A stretch of DNA of 64,000 nt from VRUE01 sp963805475 (lineage in GTDB: Bacteria; Actinomycetota; Thermoleophilia; Solirubrobacterales; 70-9): positions 1 through 64,000 of the forward strand of contig CAWDUO010000002.1 in assembly GCA_963805475.1 (NCBI GenBank), read 5' to 3'. The notes under the pieces are model-generated. The model was given only the letters and a program-made list of their open reading frames with translations, did no database searches and was not told the origin of the DNA. This document shows, one piece after another, positions 46,418 to 55,304 of the stretch. A program made the position numbers and the translations under genes. The stretch's first letter is position 1. Each line of letters opens with the position of its first letter.

Positions 46418-47509
46418 GTGACTAGCTCGAGATGGATTGCGGTCGTCGTCTGCTCGTCTGTCCTTGCGGTCGGCGTCGCCGCCTGCGGGAGCAGCAGCAG
46501 CGGTGGCGGCGAAGGCGGCACGATCAGCGGCGCCGGCTCGACCTTCGCCCAGCCGATCATCAGCCAGTGGGGTTCCGAACTGAAGGAAAGCGACAACCTC
46601 ACCGTCAACTACAACGCGATCGGCTCCGGCGGCGGCATCGCCCAGTTTCAGGAAAACACGGTCGACTTCGGCGACACCGACTCGGCGATGAACGACGAAG
46701 AAGTCGAAGTCGCCGACAAGAACGGCACGACCGTCCACGTGCCGATCGTCTTCGGCGCGGTCACCGTCTCCTACAACCTGCCCGGGGTCGAATCCGGCCT
46801 CGAACTGGACGGGGAAACGATCGGCGACATCTACCTCGGCAAGATCACCAGCTGGGACGACCCGGCGATCGCCAAGCTCAACCCCGGCGTCAAGCTGCCG
46901 AGCACCGCGATCACGGTCGTCCACCGCTCCGACGAATCGGGCACCACGGCCCTGTTCACGCAGTTCCTCGACGAAACGAACAAGCAGTGGCATGAGCAGG
47001 TCGGCACCGACAAGACGGTGAAGTGGCCGACCGGCACCGGCGCCAACGGCAACGAAGGCGTCGCCGGATCGGTGCAGCAGACCGAAGGCGCGATCGGCTA
47101 CGTCGAGCTCGCCTACGCGCTGCAGAACGAATTCACCACCGCGGCGGTGCAGAACAAAGCGGGCAAGTTCGTCACGCCGACGCTCGAATCGACCTCGGCG
47201 GCCGGCGAAGGCGTGAAGTTCCCGCCGGATCTGCGCTTCAGCGCGATCAACGCCTCGACCGCCCCGGCCGCGTACCCGATCGCCTCGGGCACCTTCGTGA
47301 TCGTCTACGAAGACCTCTGCAAGGCGGGCAAGAGCGAAGGGACCGCCAAGAACGTCGCCACCTTCCTCGACTACGGGCTGAGCGAAGAAGGCCAGCAGGC
47401 GGCCGAAAAGCTCGACTACGCCGGGCTCTCGCCGGAACTGCTGGAAGCGTCGCAGGAAAAGGTCGACGGCCTCAAGTGCAACGGCGAAACGATCGAAGCC
47501 TCGTCGTAG
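46418..47509 (+). CDS. pstS: Phosphate ABC transporter substrate-binding lipoprotein
   Basis: Captures phosphate outside the membrane. GTG 46418 follows AGAAGGAGA. The lipobox VAAC (Cys23) marks a lipoprotein. The mature part has the phosphate-binding motifs SGAGSTFAQPIISQWG, NYNAIGSGGGIAQF, DFGDTDSAMN, and VHRSDESGTTALFTQFL. 363 residues, normal. It heads pstSCAB-phoU. Codon use is richer in GAA than the neighbours, a mild compositional difference that fits a highly expressed gene. Confidence 0.95.
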   Translation: MTSSRWIAVVVCSSVLAVGVAACGSSSSGGGEGGTISGAGSTFAQPIISQWGSELKESDNLTVNYNAIGSGGGIAQFQENTVDFGDTDSAMNDEEVEVADKNGTTVHVPIVFGAVTVSYNLPGVESGLELDGETIGDIYLGKITSWDDPAIAKLNPGVKLPSTAITVVHRSDESGTTALFTQFLDETNKQWHEQVGTDKTVKWPTGTGANGNEGVAGSVQQTEGAIGYVELAYALQNEFTTAAVQNKAGKFVTPTLESTSAAGEGVKFPPDLRFSAINASTAPAAYPIASGTFVIVYEDLCKAGKSEGTAKNVATFLDYGLSEEGQQAAEKLDYAGLSPELLEASQEKVDGLKCNGETIEASS

Positions 47510-47537
47510 TGAGAGCGGCTCGGGCCTCGGCATAGAG

Positions 47538-48530
47538 GTGGAGGCCGGAGCGCACAGGGCAACGGGGGGCGGGCGATCGCTGGATCGCTCGCCCCTCGCG
47601 CGCCTGCCCGACCGCGCCGTGCGGATCGGGCTGACCGCGATCTCGGTCGCGATCCTCGTCCTCCTCGCCTACTTCTTCGTCAAGCTGACGCTCGAAGCGC
47701 GGCCGGTCTTCGAAAAGTTCGGCGTCCTCAACTTCGTCTTCGAAAACAACTGGGACGTCTCGAAAGAAATCTACGGCGCCCTGCCGCTGGTCGTCGGCAC
47801 GCTGATCACCTCGGCCCTGGCGCTGCTGATCGGGGTCCCGGTCGCCGTCGCCGTCGCCCTCTTCCTCACCGAGCTGTGCCCGCGGCGCGTCCGCGGCTCG
47901 CTCACCGTCCTCGTCGACCTGCTGGCCGCGGTGCCCTCGGTCGTCTACGGCCTCTGGGCCTTCTACTTCCTGATCCCGAAGCTGAAACCGGCCGAGCAGT
48001 GGTTCGCCGACACCTTCCACTTCATCCCCTTCGTCGCGACCGAAAACGTCGCCGGCCCCAACTACTTCATCGCCGGCCTGATCCTGGCGATCATGATCCT
48101 GCCGATCGTCAGCGCGATCAGCCGCGAGGTCCTCTCGACCGTTCCCACCGACCAGAAGGAGGCCTCGCTGGCGCTCGGCGCGACCCGCTGGGAGATGATC
48201 CGCACCTCGATGCTTCCCTACGCCCGGCGGGGGATAGTCGGCGGCTCGATGCTCGGCCTGGGACGGGCGATCGGCGAGACGATCGCGGTGACGATCGTGA
48301 TCGGCGACAACCCGATCCTCGGCCACAGCATCTTCGACCAGGGCTACTCGCTGGCTGCCGTGATCGCGAACGAGTTCAGCGAGGCGGCCTCCAACCCGCT
48401 CCACAAAGCCGCCCTGATCGGCGCCGGCCTGGTCCTCTTCGTCCTCACCCTGCTCGTCAACTCGATCGCCCGCCTGCTGGTCACCCGCAGCGAGCGCCAG
48501 GGCTCGAAGCCGATCGCGGTGGGGGTCTAG
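47538..48530 (+). CDS. pstC: Phosphate ABC transporter permease PstC
   Basis: One of two membrane subunits forming the phosphate channel. 330 residues with six helices; the BPD transport loop EASLALGATRWEMIRTSMLP is clear, followed by GLGRAIGETIAVTIVIGDN. A long N-terminus before the first helix is typical for PstC. GTG 47538, 28 bp after pstS. Its TAG is directly followed by the GTG of pstA. Confidence 0.93.
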   Translation: MEAGAHRATGGGRSLDRSPLARLPDRAVRIGLTAISVAILVLLAYFFVKLTLEARPVFEKFGVLNFVFENNWDVSKEIYGALPLVVGTLITSALALLIGVPVAVAVALFLTELCPRRVRGSLTVLVDLLAAVPSVVYGLWAFYFLIPKLKPAEQWFADTFHFIPFVATENVAGPNYFIAGLILAIMILPIVSAISREVLSTVPTDQKEASLALGATRWEMIRTSMLPYARRGIVGGSMLGLGRAIGETIAVTIVIGDNPILGHSIFDQGYSLAAVIANEFSEAASNPLHKAALIGAGLVLFVLTLLVNSIARLLVTRSERQGSKPIAVGV

Positions 48531-49430
48531 GTGGAGTCGGCTTCGCTGGTCCAGGGCGGGGTGCTGCCCCCGGTGAGCCCGCGGCGGCGCCGCACCGACC
48601 GGGCCGTCCGCGCGCTGCTCTGGCTGGCGACGGCGGTGGCGATCGTGCCCCTCGTCCTCATCATCTTCTACATCCTCGAGAAAGGCCTCGGCGCGCTCAG
48701 CGTCGAATTCTTCACCACCGATCCGACCGGCGACTTCCTCGGCGCCAAAGGCGGCGTCAAGAGCGCCATCCTGGGCACGATTGAGATCGTCGGCTTCGCC
48801 GCGCTGCTGGCCGTGCCTCTGGGGGTCGGCGTGGCGCTCTACCTGACCGAGTACGGCGGCGGCGGCAAGCTGGCGCAGGCGGTTCGCTTCTTCGTCGACG
48901 TGATGACCGGTGTGCCGTCGATCGTCTTCGGCCTCTTCATCTACCTGACTCTCGTCCTCGCCGGCACCGGTGGCTCGAGCTTCGCCGGCTGGAAGGGCTC
49001 GGCCGCGCTGGCGCTGCTGATGCTGCCGGTGGTCACGCGCTCGGCCGAGGTCGTGCTGAACCTGGTCCCGGACTCGCTGCGCGAGGCGGCCCTCGCGCTG
49101 GGCGCGCCGCGCTGGAAGGTGATCGTCCGCGTGGTCCTGCCGAGCGCCGCCTCCGGAATCGTCACAGGCGCCATGCTCGCGGTCGCCCGCGCGGCCGGCG
49201 AGACGGCGCCGCTGCTGTTCACCGCGACGATCGTCAAAGCGACGACGTTCGACCTGAATCAGCCGATGAACTCGCTGCCGGCGCAGATCTTCCAGGACCT
49301 GAAGCAGCCCAACGACGAACTGGTGCAGAGGGCGTGGGGAGCGGCCGTTACCCTGGTCGCGATGGTCCTGATCCTCGCTCTGATCGCCAAACTGATCCAG
49401 CGTAGAAGCAGAGCGATGGGAGCCCGATAA
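48531..49430 (+). CDS. pstA: Phosphate ABC transporter permease PstA
   Basis: The second membrane subunit, 299 residues. Motifs: GVGVALYLTEYGGGGKLAQA, FFVDVMTGVPSIVFGLFIYL, and the EAA loop REAALALGAPRWKVIVRVVL with AVARAAGETAPLLFTA. The GTG start abuts the pstC stop, and its stop shares one base with the pstB ATG. This tight order fits equal production of subunits. Confidence 0.94.
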   Translation: MESASLVQGGVLPPVSPRRRRTDRAVRALLWLATAVAIVPLVLIIFYILEKGLGALSVEFFTTDPTGDFLGAKGGVKSAILGTIEIVGFAALLAVPLGVGVALYLTEYGGGGKLAQAVRFFVDVMTGVPSIVFGLFIYLTLVLAGTGGSSFAGWKGSAALALLMLPVVTRSAEVVLNLVPDSLREAALALGAPRWKVIVRVVLPSAASGIVTGAMLAVARAAGETAPLLFTATIVKATTFDLNQPMNSLPAQIFQDLKQPNDELVQRAWGAAVTLVAMVLILALIAKLIQRRSRAMGAR

Positions 49431-50338
49431 TGCATCCGAATGGAGAGGCCACGCCGATGACCGACCTGAACGACCCCGACACCGGCGCCAGGTCGACCGG
49501 CAAGGCGGCGGACGCCGCCGGCTCCGTCGCCCGGTCGCCTCGGCAGCCGACCGGGGCCGTGCCCGAGGCTCCCCGTAGCGGGTCGCTGCACTCGATCCGG
49601 CTCGAGGGGCTGAGCGCGTTCTACGGCGACCACCAGGCCGTGAAGGACGTCAGCATGAGCTTCGAGGCCGGAGAGGTGACGGCGATCATCGGTCCCTCGG
49701 GGTGCGGCAAGTCGACGATGGTGCGCTGCGTCAACCGCATGCACGAGGAGATCCCCGGCGCTCGCTTCGAGGGCCGCGTGCTGCTCGACGAGACCGACCT
49801 GCACGCCCCCGAGGTCGACGTCGTCGCGGTGCGGCGCGTCGTCGGCATGGTCTTCCAGAAACCGAACCCGTTTCCGACGATGTCGGTCTACGACAACGTC
49901 GCCGCCGGGCTGCGCTTCACCGGCGCCGGGCGCGGCGAGCTCGACGACCGGGTGCGCGAGGCGCTCGTCGGGGCCGGCCTCTGGGACGAGGTCAAGGACC
50001 GCCTGGGCAAACCGGGGGCGGGGCTCTCGGGAGGCCAGCAGCAGCGGCTCTGCATCGCGCGGGCGCTTGCCGTCGAGCCCGAGGTGCTGCTGATGGACGA
50101 GCCCTGCTCGGCGCTGGACCCGGTGGCGACGCTGCGCATCGAGGAGCTGATCGCGGAGTTGAAGCAGCGGGTGACGATCGCGATCGTCACCCACAACATG
50201 CAGCAGGCGGCCCGGATCGCCGACACCACGGCGTTCATGCTGAGCGGCGAGCTGGTCGAGGTCGCCGCGACGAACAAGGTCTTCACCAATCCCAGCGACG
50301 AGCGCACCGAGCAGTACGTCTCCGGGAAGTTCGGCTGA
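49430..50338 (+). CDS. pstB: Phosphate ABC transporter ATP-binding protein PstB
   Basis: Powers the Pst transporter. Walker A GPSGCGKSTMVRCVNRMHE, signature LSGGQQQRLCIARALA, Walker B LLMDEPCSALDP, and switch VTHNMQQAARIADTTAF. At 302 residues it has an N-terminal extension of about 45 residues rich in Pro, Gly and Arg before the core; ATG 49457 would remove part of it. It ends in the usual EQYVSGKFG. Overlaps phoU by one base (TGATG). Confidence 0.95.
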   Translation: MHPNGEATPMTDLNDPDTGARSTGKAADAAGSVARSPRQPTGAVPEAPRSGSLHSIRLEGLSAFYGDHQAVKDVSMSFEAGEVTAIIGPSGCGKSTMVRCVNRMHEEIPGARFEGRVLLDETDLHAPEVDVVAVRRVVGMVFQKPNPFPTMSVYDNVAAGLRFTGAGRGELDDRVREALVGAGLWDEVKDRLGKPGAGLSGGQQQRLCIARALAVEPEVLLMDEPCSALDPVATLRIEELIAELKQRVTIAIVTHNMQQAARIADTTAFMLSGELVEVAATNKVFTNPSDERTEQYVSGKFG

Positions 50339-51018
50339 TGGAGACCCGGATCGAGTACAAGGAGGAGCTGGAGCGGCTGGAGGCGAGCGGCCTCGGTGGG
50401 CTGGACCTGGTCACGGCGGCGCTCGAGCGCACCCTGGAGGCGGTCGAGCACCAGGACGTCGAGCTGGCGCAGCTGGTGATCGCCGACGACGACCGCATCG
50501 ACGGCCGCTACCTCGAGGTCCACCAGAGCCTGATCACGCTGCTCGCCACGCAGTCGCCGGTGGCGACCGACCTGCGGCTGATCTCGGCCCTGCTGCACGT
50601 GCTGAAGAACGTCGAGCGGATGGGCGACCAGTGCGTCAACATCTGCAAGCTGATCCCGCTGACCGGCAACGAGCCGCCTGCCGACGAGGAGATGCTGCGG
50701 CTGATCGTCGCCATGGGGCGCCAGACGCGCACCCTGATCAGCCAGGCCAAGCGGGCCTTCGAGGAGCGCAACGTCGAGATGGCGCGCGACCTGGTCCGCC
50801 AGGACGACGCGGTCGACGACCTCAACCGCGAGTGCTTCAGCCTGGCGCTGGCGATCGGCGACGACGCCGACCGGCGCGAATGGGCGATGACGATGCTGCT
50901 GGCGGCGCGGGCGATCGAGCGGATCGGCGACAACGCGGTCGACATCGGCGAGCAGGTCGCCTTCGTCGTCACCGGCCTGTTCCAAGAGTTCGAGGACGCC
51001 TCGCATCCGAACGAGTAA
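50338..51018 (+). CDS. phoU: Phosphate signalling protein PhoU
   Basis: Links Pst transport state to the phosphate two-component system and dampens the Pho response. 226 residues, two PhoU three-helix repeats, each with a metal-binding style motif: LLHVLKNVERMGDQCVNICK and LAARAIERIGDNAVDIGEQV. It is last in the pst operon. A separate PhoU-like DUF47 protein is encoded further on beside the Pit transporter. Confidence 0.95.
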   Translation: METRIEYKEELERLEASGLGGLDLVTAALERTLEAVEHQDVELAQLVIADDDRIDGRYLEVHQSLITLLATQSPVATDLRLISALLHVLKNVERMGDQCVNICKLIPLTGNEPPADEEMLRLIVAMGRQTRTLISQAKRAFEERNVEMARDLVRQDDAVDDLNRECFSLALAIGDDADRREWAMTMLLAARAIERIGDNAVDIGEQVAFVVTGLFQEFEDASHPNE

Positions 51019-51080
51019 GGCGATGGGCGCCACCGGGCGGTTGCGATCCGAGCGGTCTGGGAACATGTTTGGGAGTCCGG

Positions 51081-51989
<909 letters not shown>

Positions 51990-52021
51990 TCAAGGCTCTG
52001 GGCTTGCTCTAGCCTGCGCGC

Positions 52022-52498
52022 GTGGCGCGTGCGCGCGAGGTCCCCGGGTTCGATTGCGAGGAGCCGTTCGCGGCCGCCGCGGCGCGCGTGGTCGAGGTGC
52101 GCGCCGCCGAGGTCTTCGCCCACGCCGGCGGGGTGCTGGACACGGGCGAAATCGAGCGGCTGCACGACATGCGGGTGGCGACGCGGCGCCTGCGGGCGGC
52201 GCTCGAGGTCTTCGACTCGTGCTTTCCCAGCAAGCGCCACCGCCGCGCGCTGAAGCGGGTGAAGGAATTGGCTGACGCGCTCGGCGAGCGCCGCGACCGC
52301 GACGTCTCGATCGAGTTCCTCGAGGGATTGGAGGCGCAGACGCCGGAGGCCGACCGGGCCGGGCTTGCGGCGCTGGTCGAGCGCCTGCGCGCCGAGCAGC
52401 GCCAGGCGAACGAGGATCTGGCCCCCTACCTCGCGCCGAAGCGGCTGAAGAAGCTGCGCCGCCGCCTGCGCAGGCTGGTCGAGGCGGCGAAGACGTGA
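52022..52498 (+). CDS. Half-CHAD-domain protein, N-terminal unit
   Basis: 158 residues from GTG 52022. It holds one CHAD helical repeat: IERLHDMRVATRRLRAALEV followed by FPSKRHRRALKRVKELADAL and GERRDRDVSIEFL. CHAD domains bind polyphosphate through conserved His and basic residues, and normally contain two such repeats in one chain of about 300 residues. Here the first repeat ends at TGA 52498, overlapping the GTG of the second by 4 bp. The pair probably forms a complex that equals one CHAD domain. Confidence 0.75.
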   Translation: MARAREVPGFDCEEPFAAAAARVVEVRAAEVFAHAGGVLDTGEIERLHDMRVATRRLRAALEVFDSCFPSKRHRRALKRVKELADALGERRDRDVSIEFLEGLEAQTPEADRAGLAALVERLRAEQRQANEDLAPYLAPKRLKKLRRRLRRLVEAAKT

Positions 52499-52917
52499 GG
52501 GCGCGCGAGGTCGAGGGCCTCGACCCGGCGGCGCCGCTGCGCCCCAACGCGGCGCTGATCGTCCGCACCCGGCTCGACGAGCTGCGCGCCTTCGCCCCGC
52601 TGGCGCTCGAGCCCTCGGCCTCGCGGACCCAGCACGACATGCGGATCGCCGCCAAGCGGCTGCGCTACGTGCTCGAGATCGTCGCCCCCTGCTTCGGGCC
52701 CGAGGCCGAGGCGGCGTGCGCCGCCGCCAAGCGGCTCCAGGGGGTGCTGGGCGAGCTGCACGACTGCGACGTGATGCTGCCCCGCGCCTGGGGCGTCGAG
52801 TCGCTGCGCGAGCTCCTGCGGGCGCGCCGCGAGCGGCTCTTCGAGGAGTTCCGCGAGCTGTGGCGCGAGCACGCCGAGCGGCTCACCTGGGCCGAGCTGG
52901 AGCGCGCCCTTCACTAG
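52495..52917 (+). CDS. Half-CHAD-domain protein, C-terminal unit
   Basis: 140 residues from GTG 52495. It contains the second CHAD repeat: RTQHDMRIAAKRLRYVLEIV, CFGPEAEAACAAAKRLQGVL and GELHDCDVMLPRA. Its first 15 residues (REVEGLDPAAPL) echo those of the upstream protein, so the genes look like a duplicated unit. A sequencing error is unlikely to explain the split, since the GTGA overlap and a sensible start are present, but a single frameshift could fuse them. Just after its stop lies a PHO-box array. Confidence 0.72.
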   Translation: MRAREVEGLDPAAPLRPNAALIVRTRLDELRAFAPLALEPSASRTQHDMRIAAKRLRYVLEIVAPCFGPEAEAACAAAKRLQGVLGELHDCDVMLPRAWGVESLRELLRARRERLFEEFRELWREHAERLTWAELERALH

Positions 52918-52919
52918 AT

Positions 52920-52952
52920 GTTCACGGGGGGTTCCCCGCAGGTTCACACGTT
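52920..52952 (+). promoter_or_regulatory. Three-unit PHO box upstream of the PHP-glycosyltransferase
   Basis: GTTCACGGGGG, GTTCCCCGCAG and GTTCACACGTT follow one another without gap at 52920, 52931 and 52942, a perfect 11-base period. Each unit fits the actinobacterial PhoP consensus (G-T-T-C-A-C followed by a variable part), the middle unit least. It lies 60-92 bp before the start at 53012, the usual place for activation. Confidence 0.8.
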
Positions 52953-53011
52953 TTCCCTGCAAAGCGGCGAATCTGGGGGAGACCTGAGGAACTAGAGAGA
53001 GGAAGACGACG

Positions 53012-55285
53012 ATGGCTTCCCGCGTGGACATGCACTGCCACTCCACCGCCTCGCAGCTCTCCCGGCTCGGGGTTCAGCGCTCGCTCGGCCTGCCCGAGTG
53101 CGCCACGCCTCCCGAGGAGGTCTACGAGCTCGCCAAGCGGCGGGGGATGGACTTCGTCACGATCACCGACCACGACACGATCGACGGCTGCCTCGAGCTG
53201 GCCGGCCGTCCCGACTGCTTCGTCTCCGAGGAGCTGACCGCCCGCTTCGCCGGCGAGCCCCAGGCGGTTCACGTCCTCTGCTACGGGATCACTCCCGGGG
53301 ACCACGAGTGGCTGCAGGCACACGCCGGCGACCTCGAGGCCTGCGCCGCGTACCTTCACGAGCAGGGGATCGCCTGCGCCCTGGCGCATCCCTTCTACAA
53401 CGTCGCGGCGCCGCTGACCGCGCGCCACCGCCGCCGCCTCGCCGAGCTCTTCCCGGTCTGGGAGGTGCGCAACGGCTCGCGCGCGGCGGAGCTGAACATG
53501 CCCGCCGTCGTCTACGTCGAGACGCACGGCAGCACGGGGATCGGCGGCTCCGACGACCACGCCGGCGTGGACATCGGCCGCACCTTCACCGAGGCGCCGG
53601 CCGCGTCTGCGCCGGACGAGTTTCTCGCCCGCCTGCGCGCCGGCGAAGCCGCCGCCGGCGGCGAGCAGGGCAGCGCCGCGAAGTGGGCGCACGCCGCGAT
53701 GGCGCTGGCCACTCGCGCGCTCGCGCTCCAAGCAAGCTACGCACCCTCCGCTGGTCCGCCGAATCCGACCACGGTGCTGAAGATCGCCCAGCGGGTCGTC
53801 GGGCAGGGAGCGGCTCGCGAGGGGGCGCTCGCCGCCGACGTCGGGCCGGACGACGCCCGCGCCCTGCTCGACGCCTGGCTCGACTCGATCGGGATCGAGC
53901 TGCGCGGGCGGGCGCTGCTCGACCGCCTCCAATCCGAGGAGTTCTCCCACGCCGAGCTATACCGGCGCGCCCGCCGCGTCCACGACCGGCGCCTGCGCGA
54001 GGCGATCGACGACGCGACGACGTCGGTGGCGGTGGGCGACCTGCACTCGGCCGTCCGCGGCGTCTTCGGAGCGCTGCTGCCGGCGATCCCCTACGCGCCG
54101 CCGACCGTCTTCCTCGGCGCCGAGAAGGCGAAGCTCGCCGGGCGCGCGGGCGAGCGCCCGCGGGTGGCGCTGATCGCCGACGGGATCGAGTCGATGCACG
54201 GCGTCACCCACACGATCGAGCAGATCCGCGAGCGCGGCGTGCCGGGCTTCGAGGTCGAGGTCGTCGGCACCGACGCCTGGGTCGACCGGCGCCTGCCCGC
54301 CGCCACCACGCTGCGCGTGCCCTTCTACGAGGGGATGACGCTCGGGGTCCCCGGCTTGCCCGACCTCGCCGAGACCCTGGCCGAGGGCCGCTACGACCTC
54401 GTCCACGTGACCGCGCCGGGCCCCGCCGGCGTCGCCGCCGCGCTGCTCGGACGCGTCTCCGGCACACCGCTGCTCGCCAGCTACCACACCGAGCTCGCCT
54501 CCTACGCCGGCCTGCGCAGCGGCGACGACGGCCTCGAGGCGGCCTCGGCCGCCGCCCTCGCCGCCTTCTACACGGCCCCGGCTCGCGTCCTCTCGCCGAG
54601 CCCGGCGGCCGACCGCTCGCTGCTCGCGCTCGGCGCCGAAGAGGCGCGGATCGGGCGCTGGGAGCGCGGTGTCGACAGCGAGCGCTTCGTCCCTGGCAAG
54701 CGCGATCCCGGCGCCCGCCCGGACGAGATCACGGTGCTCTACGCCGGCCGCCTCACCCGCGAGAAGGGCGTCGAGCTGCTCGCCGAGAGCTTTCTGCGCG
54801 CCCGCGCCGCCGAGCCGCGCCTGCGCCTGCTGCTCGCCGGCGGCGGCCCCGAGGAGGCCGAGCTGCGCGCCCGGCTCGGCGCGCACGCGACCTTTCTCGG
54901 CTGGCTCGAGGGCGAGGAGCTGGCCCGCGCCTACGCCGGCGCCGACCTCTTCCTCTTCTGCTCGCGCACCGACACCTACGGCCAGGTCGTGCTCGAGGCC
55001 GCCGCCAGCGGCCTGCCCGTCGTCGCCGTCGGCGAAGGCGGGCCGGCGGCCCTGATCGAGAACCGCCACACCGGCATCCTCTGCCGGCCCGACGCCGACC
55101 ACCTGGCCGGCGCGGTGCTGCAGCTCGCCTCCTCGCCGCAGCTGCGGGCGCGCCTCGGCGCGGCCGCCGTCCGCCACGCCGCCGGCCGCTCCTGGGAGCG
55201 CGCCCTCGAGCAGCTGGCGGAGGGGTACCGGCGGACGCTCGCCGAGCGCGCCGCGGCCGGGCAAGCCGCGTCCCGGGCCGCCTGA
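53012..55285 (+). CDS. PHP-domain/GT4 glycosyltransferase fusion, Pho-regulated
   Basis: 757 residues. The PHP metal-hydrolase domain (1-240) has an intact ligand set: His8 and His10 in DMHCHS, Asp53-His54-Asp55 in ITDHDT, Glu73/74, His126 in ALAHPF, and Asp182-His183. A helical linker (about 240-370) leads to a GT-B fold GT4 transferase (about 380-745) with YAGRLTREKGVELLAESFL, GWLEGEELARAYAGADLFLF and the donor-site stretch CSRTDTYGQVVLEAAASGLP. The latter is close to SqdX/MgtA-type lipid glycosyltransferases. The PHO box suggests induction by phosphate starvation, when many bacteria replace phospholipids by glycolipids. AGAGGAAG precedes the ATG. Confidence 0.85.
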   Translation: MASRVDMHCHSTASQLSRLGVQRSLGLPECATPPEEVYELAKRRGMDFVTITDHDTIDGCLELAGRPDCFVSEELTARFAGEPQAVHVLCYGITPGDHEWLQAHAGDLEACAAYLHEQGIACALAHPFYNVAAPLTARHRRRLAELFPVWEVRNGSRAAELNMPAVVYVETHGSTGIGGSDDHAGVDIGRTFTEAPAASAPDEFLARLRAGEAAAGGEQGSAAKWAHAAMALATRALALQASYAPSAGPPNPTTVLKIAQRVVGQGAAREGALAADVGPDDARALLDAWLDSIGIELRGRALLDRLQSEEFSHAELYRRARRVHDRRLREAIDDATTSVAVGDLHSAVRGVFGALLPAIPYAPPTVFLGAEKAKLAGRAGERPRVALIADGIESMHGVTHTIEQIRERGVPGFEVEVVGTDAWVDRRLPAATTLRVPFYEGMTLGVPGLPDLAETLAEGRYDLVHVTAPGPAGVAAALLGRVSGTPLLASYHTELASYAGLRSGDDGLEAASAAALAAFYTAPARVLSPSPAADRSLLALGAEEARIGRWERGVDSERFVPGKRDPGARPDEITVLYAGRLTREKGVELLAESFLRARAAEPRLRLLLAGGGPEEAELRARLGAHATFLGWLEGEELARAYAGADLFLFCSRTDTYGQVVLEAAASGLPVVAVGEGGPAALIENRHTGILCRPDADHLAGAVLQLASSPQLRARLGAAAVRHAAGRSWERALEQLAEGYRRTLAERAAAGQAASRAA

Positions 55286-55304
55286 GGCGCGGGGAGGGCC
55301 GCCG

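Noticed and set aside
52040..52070. tRNA T-arm-like GGTTCGATT
   Set aside because: It lies in the first codons of the CHAD gene, and no acceptor or anticodon stem surrounds it.
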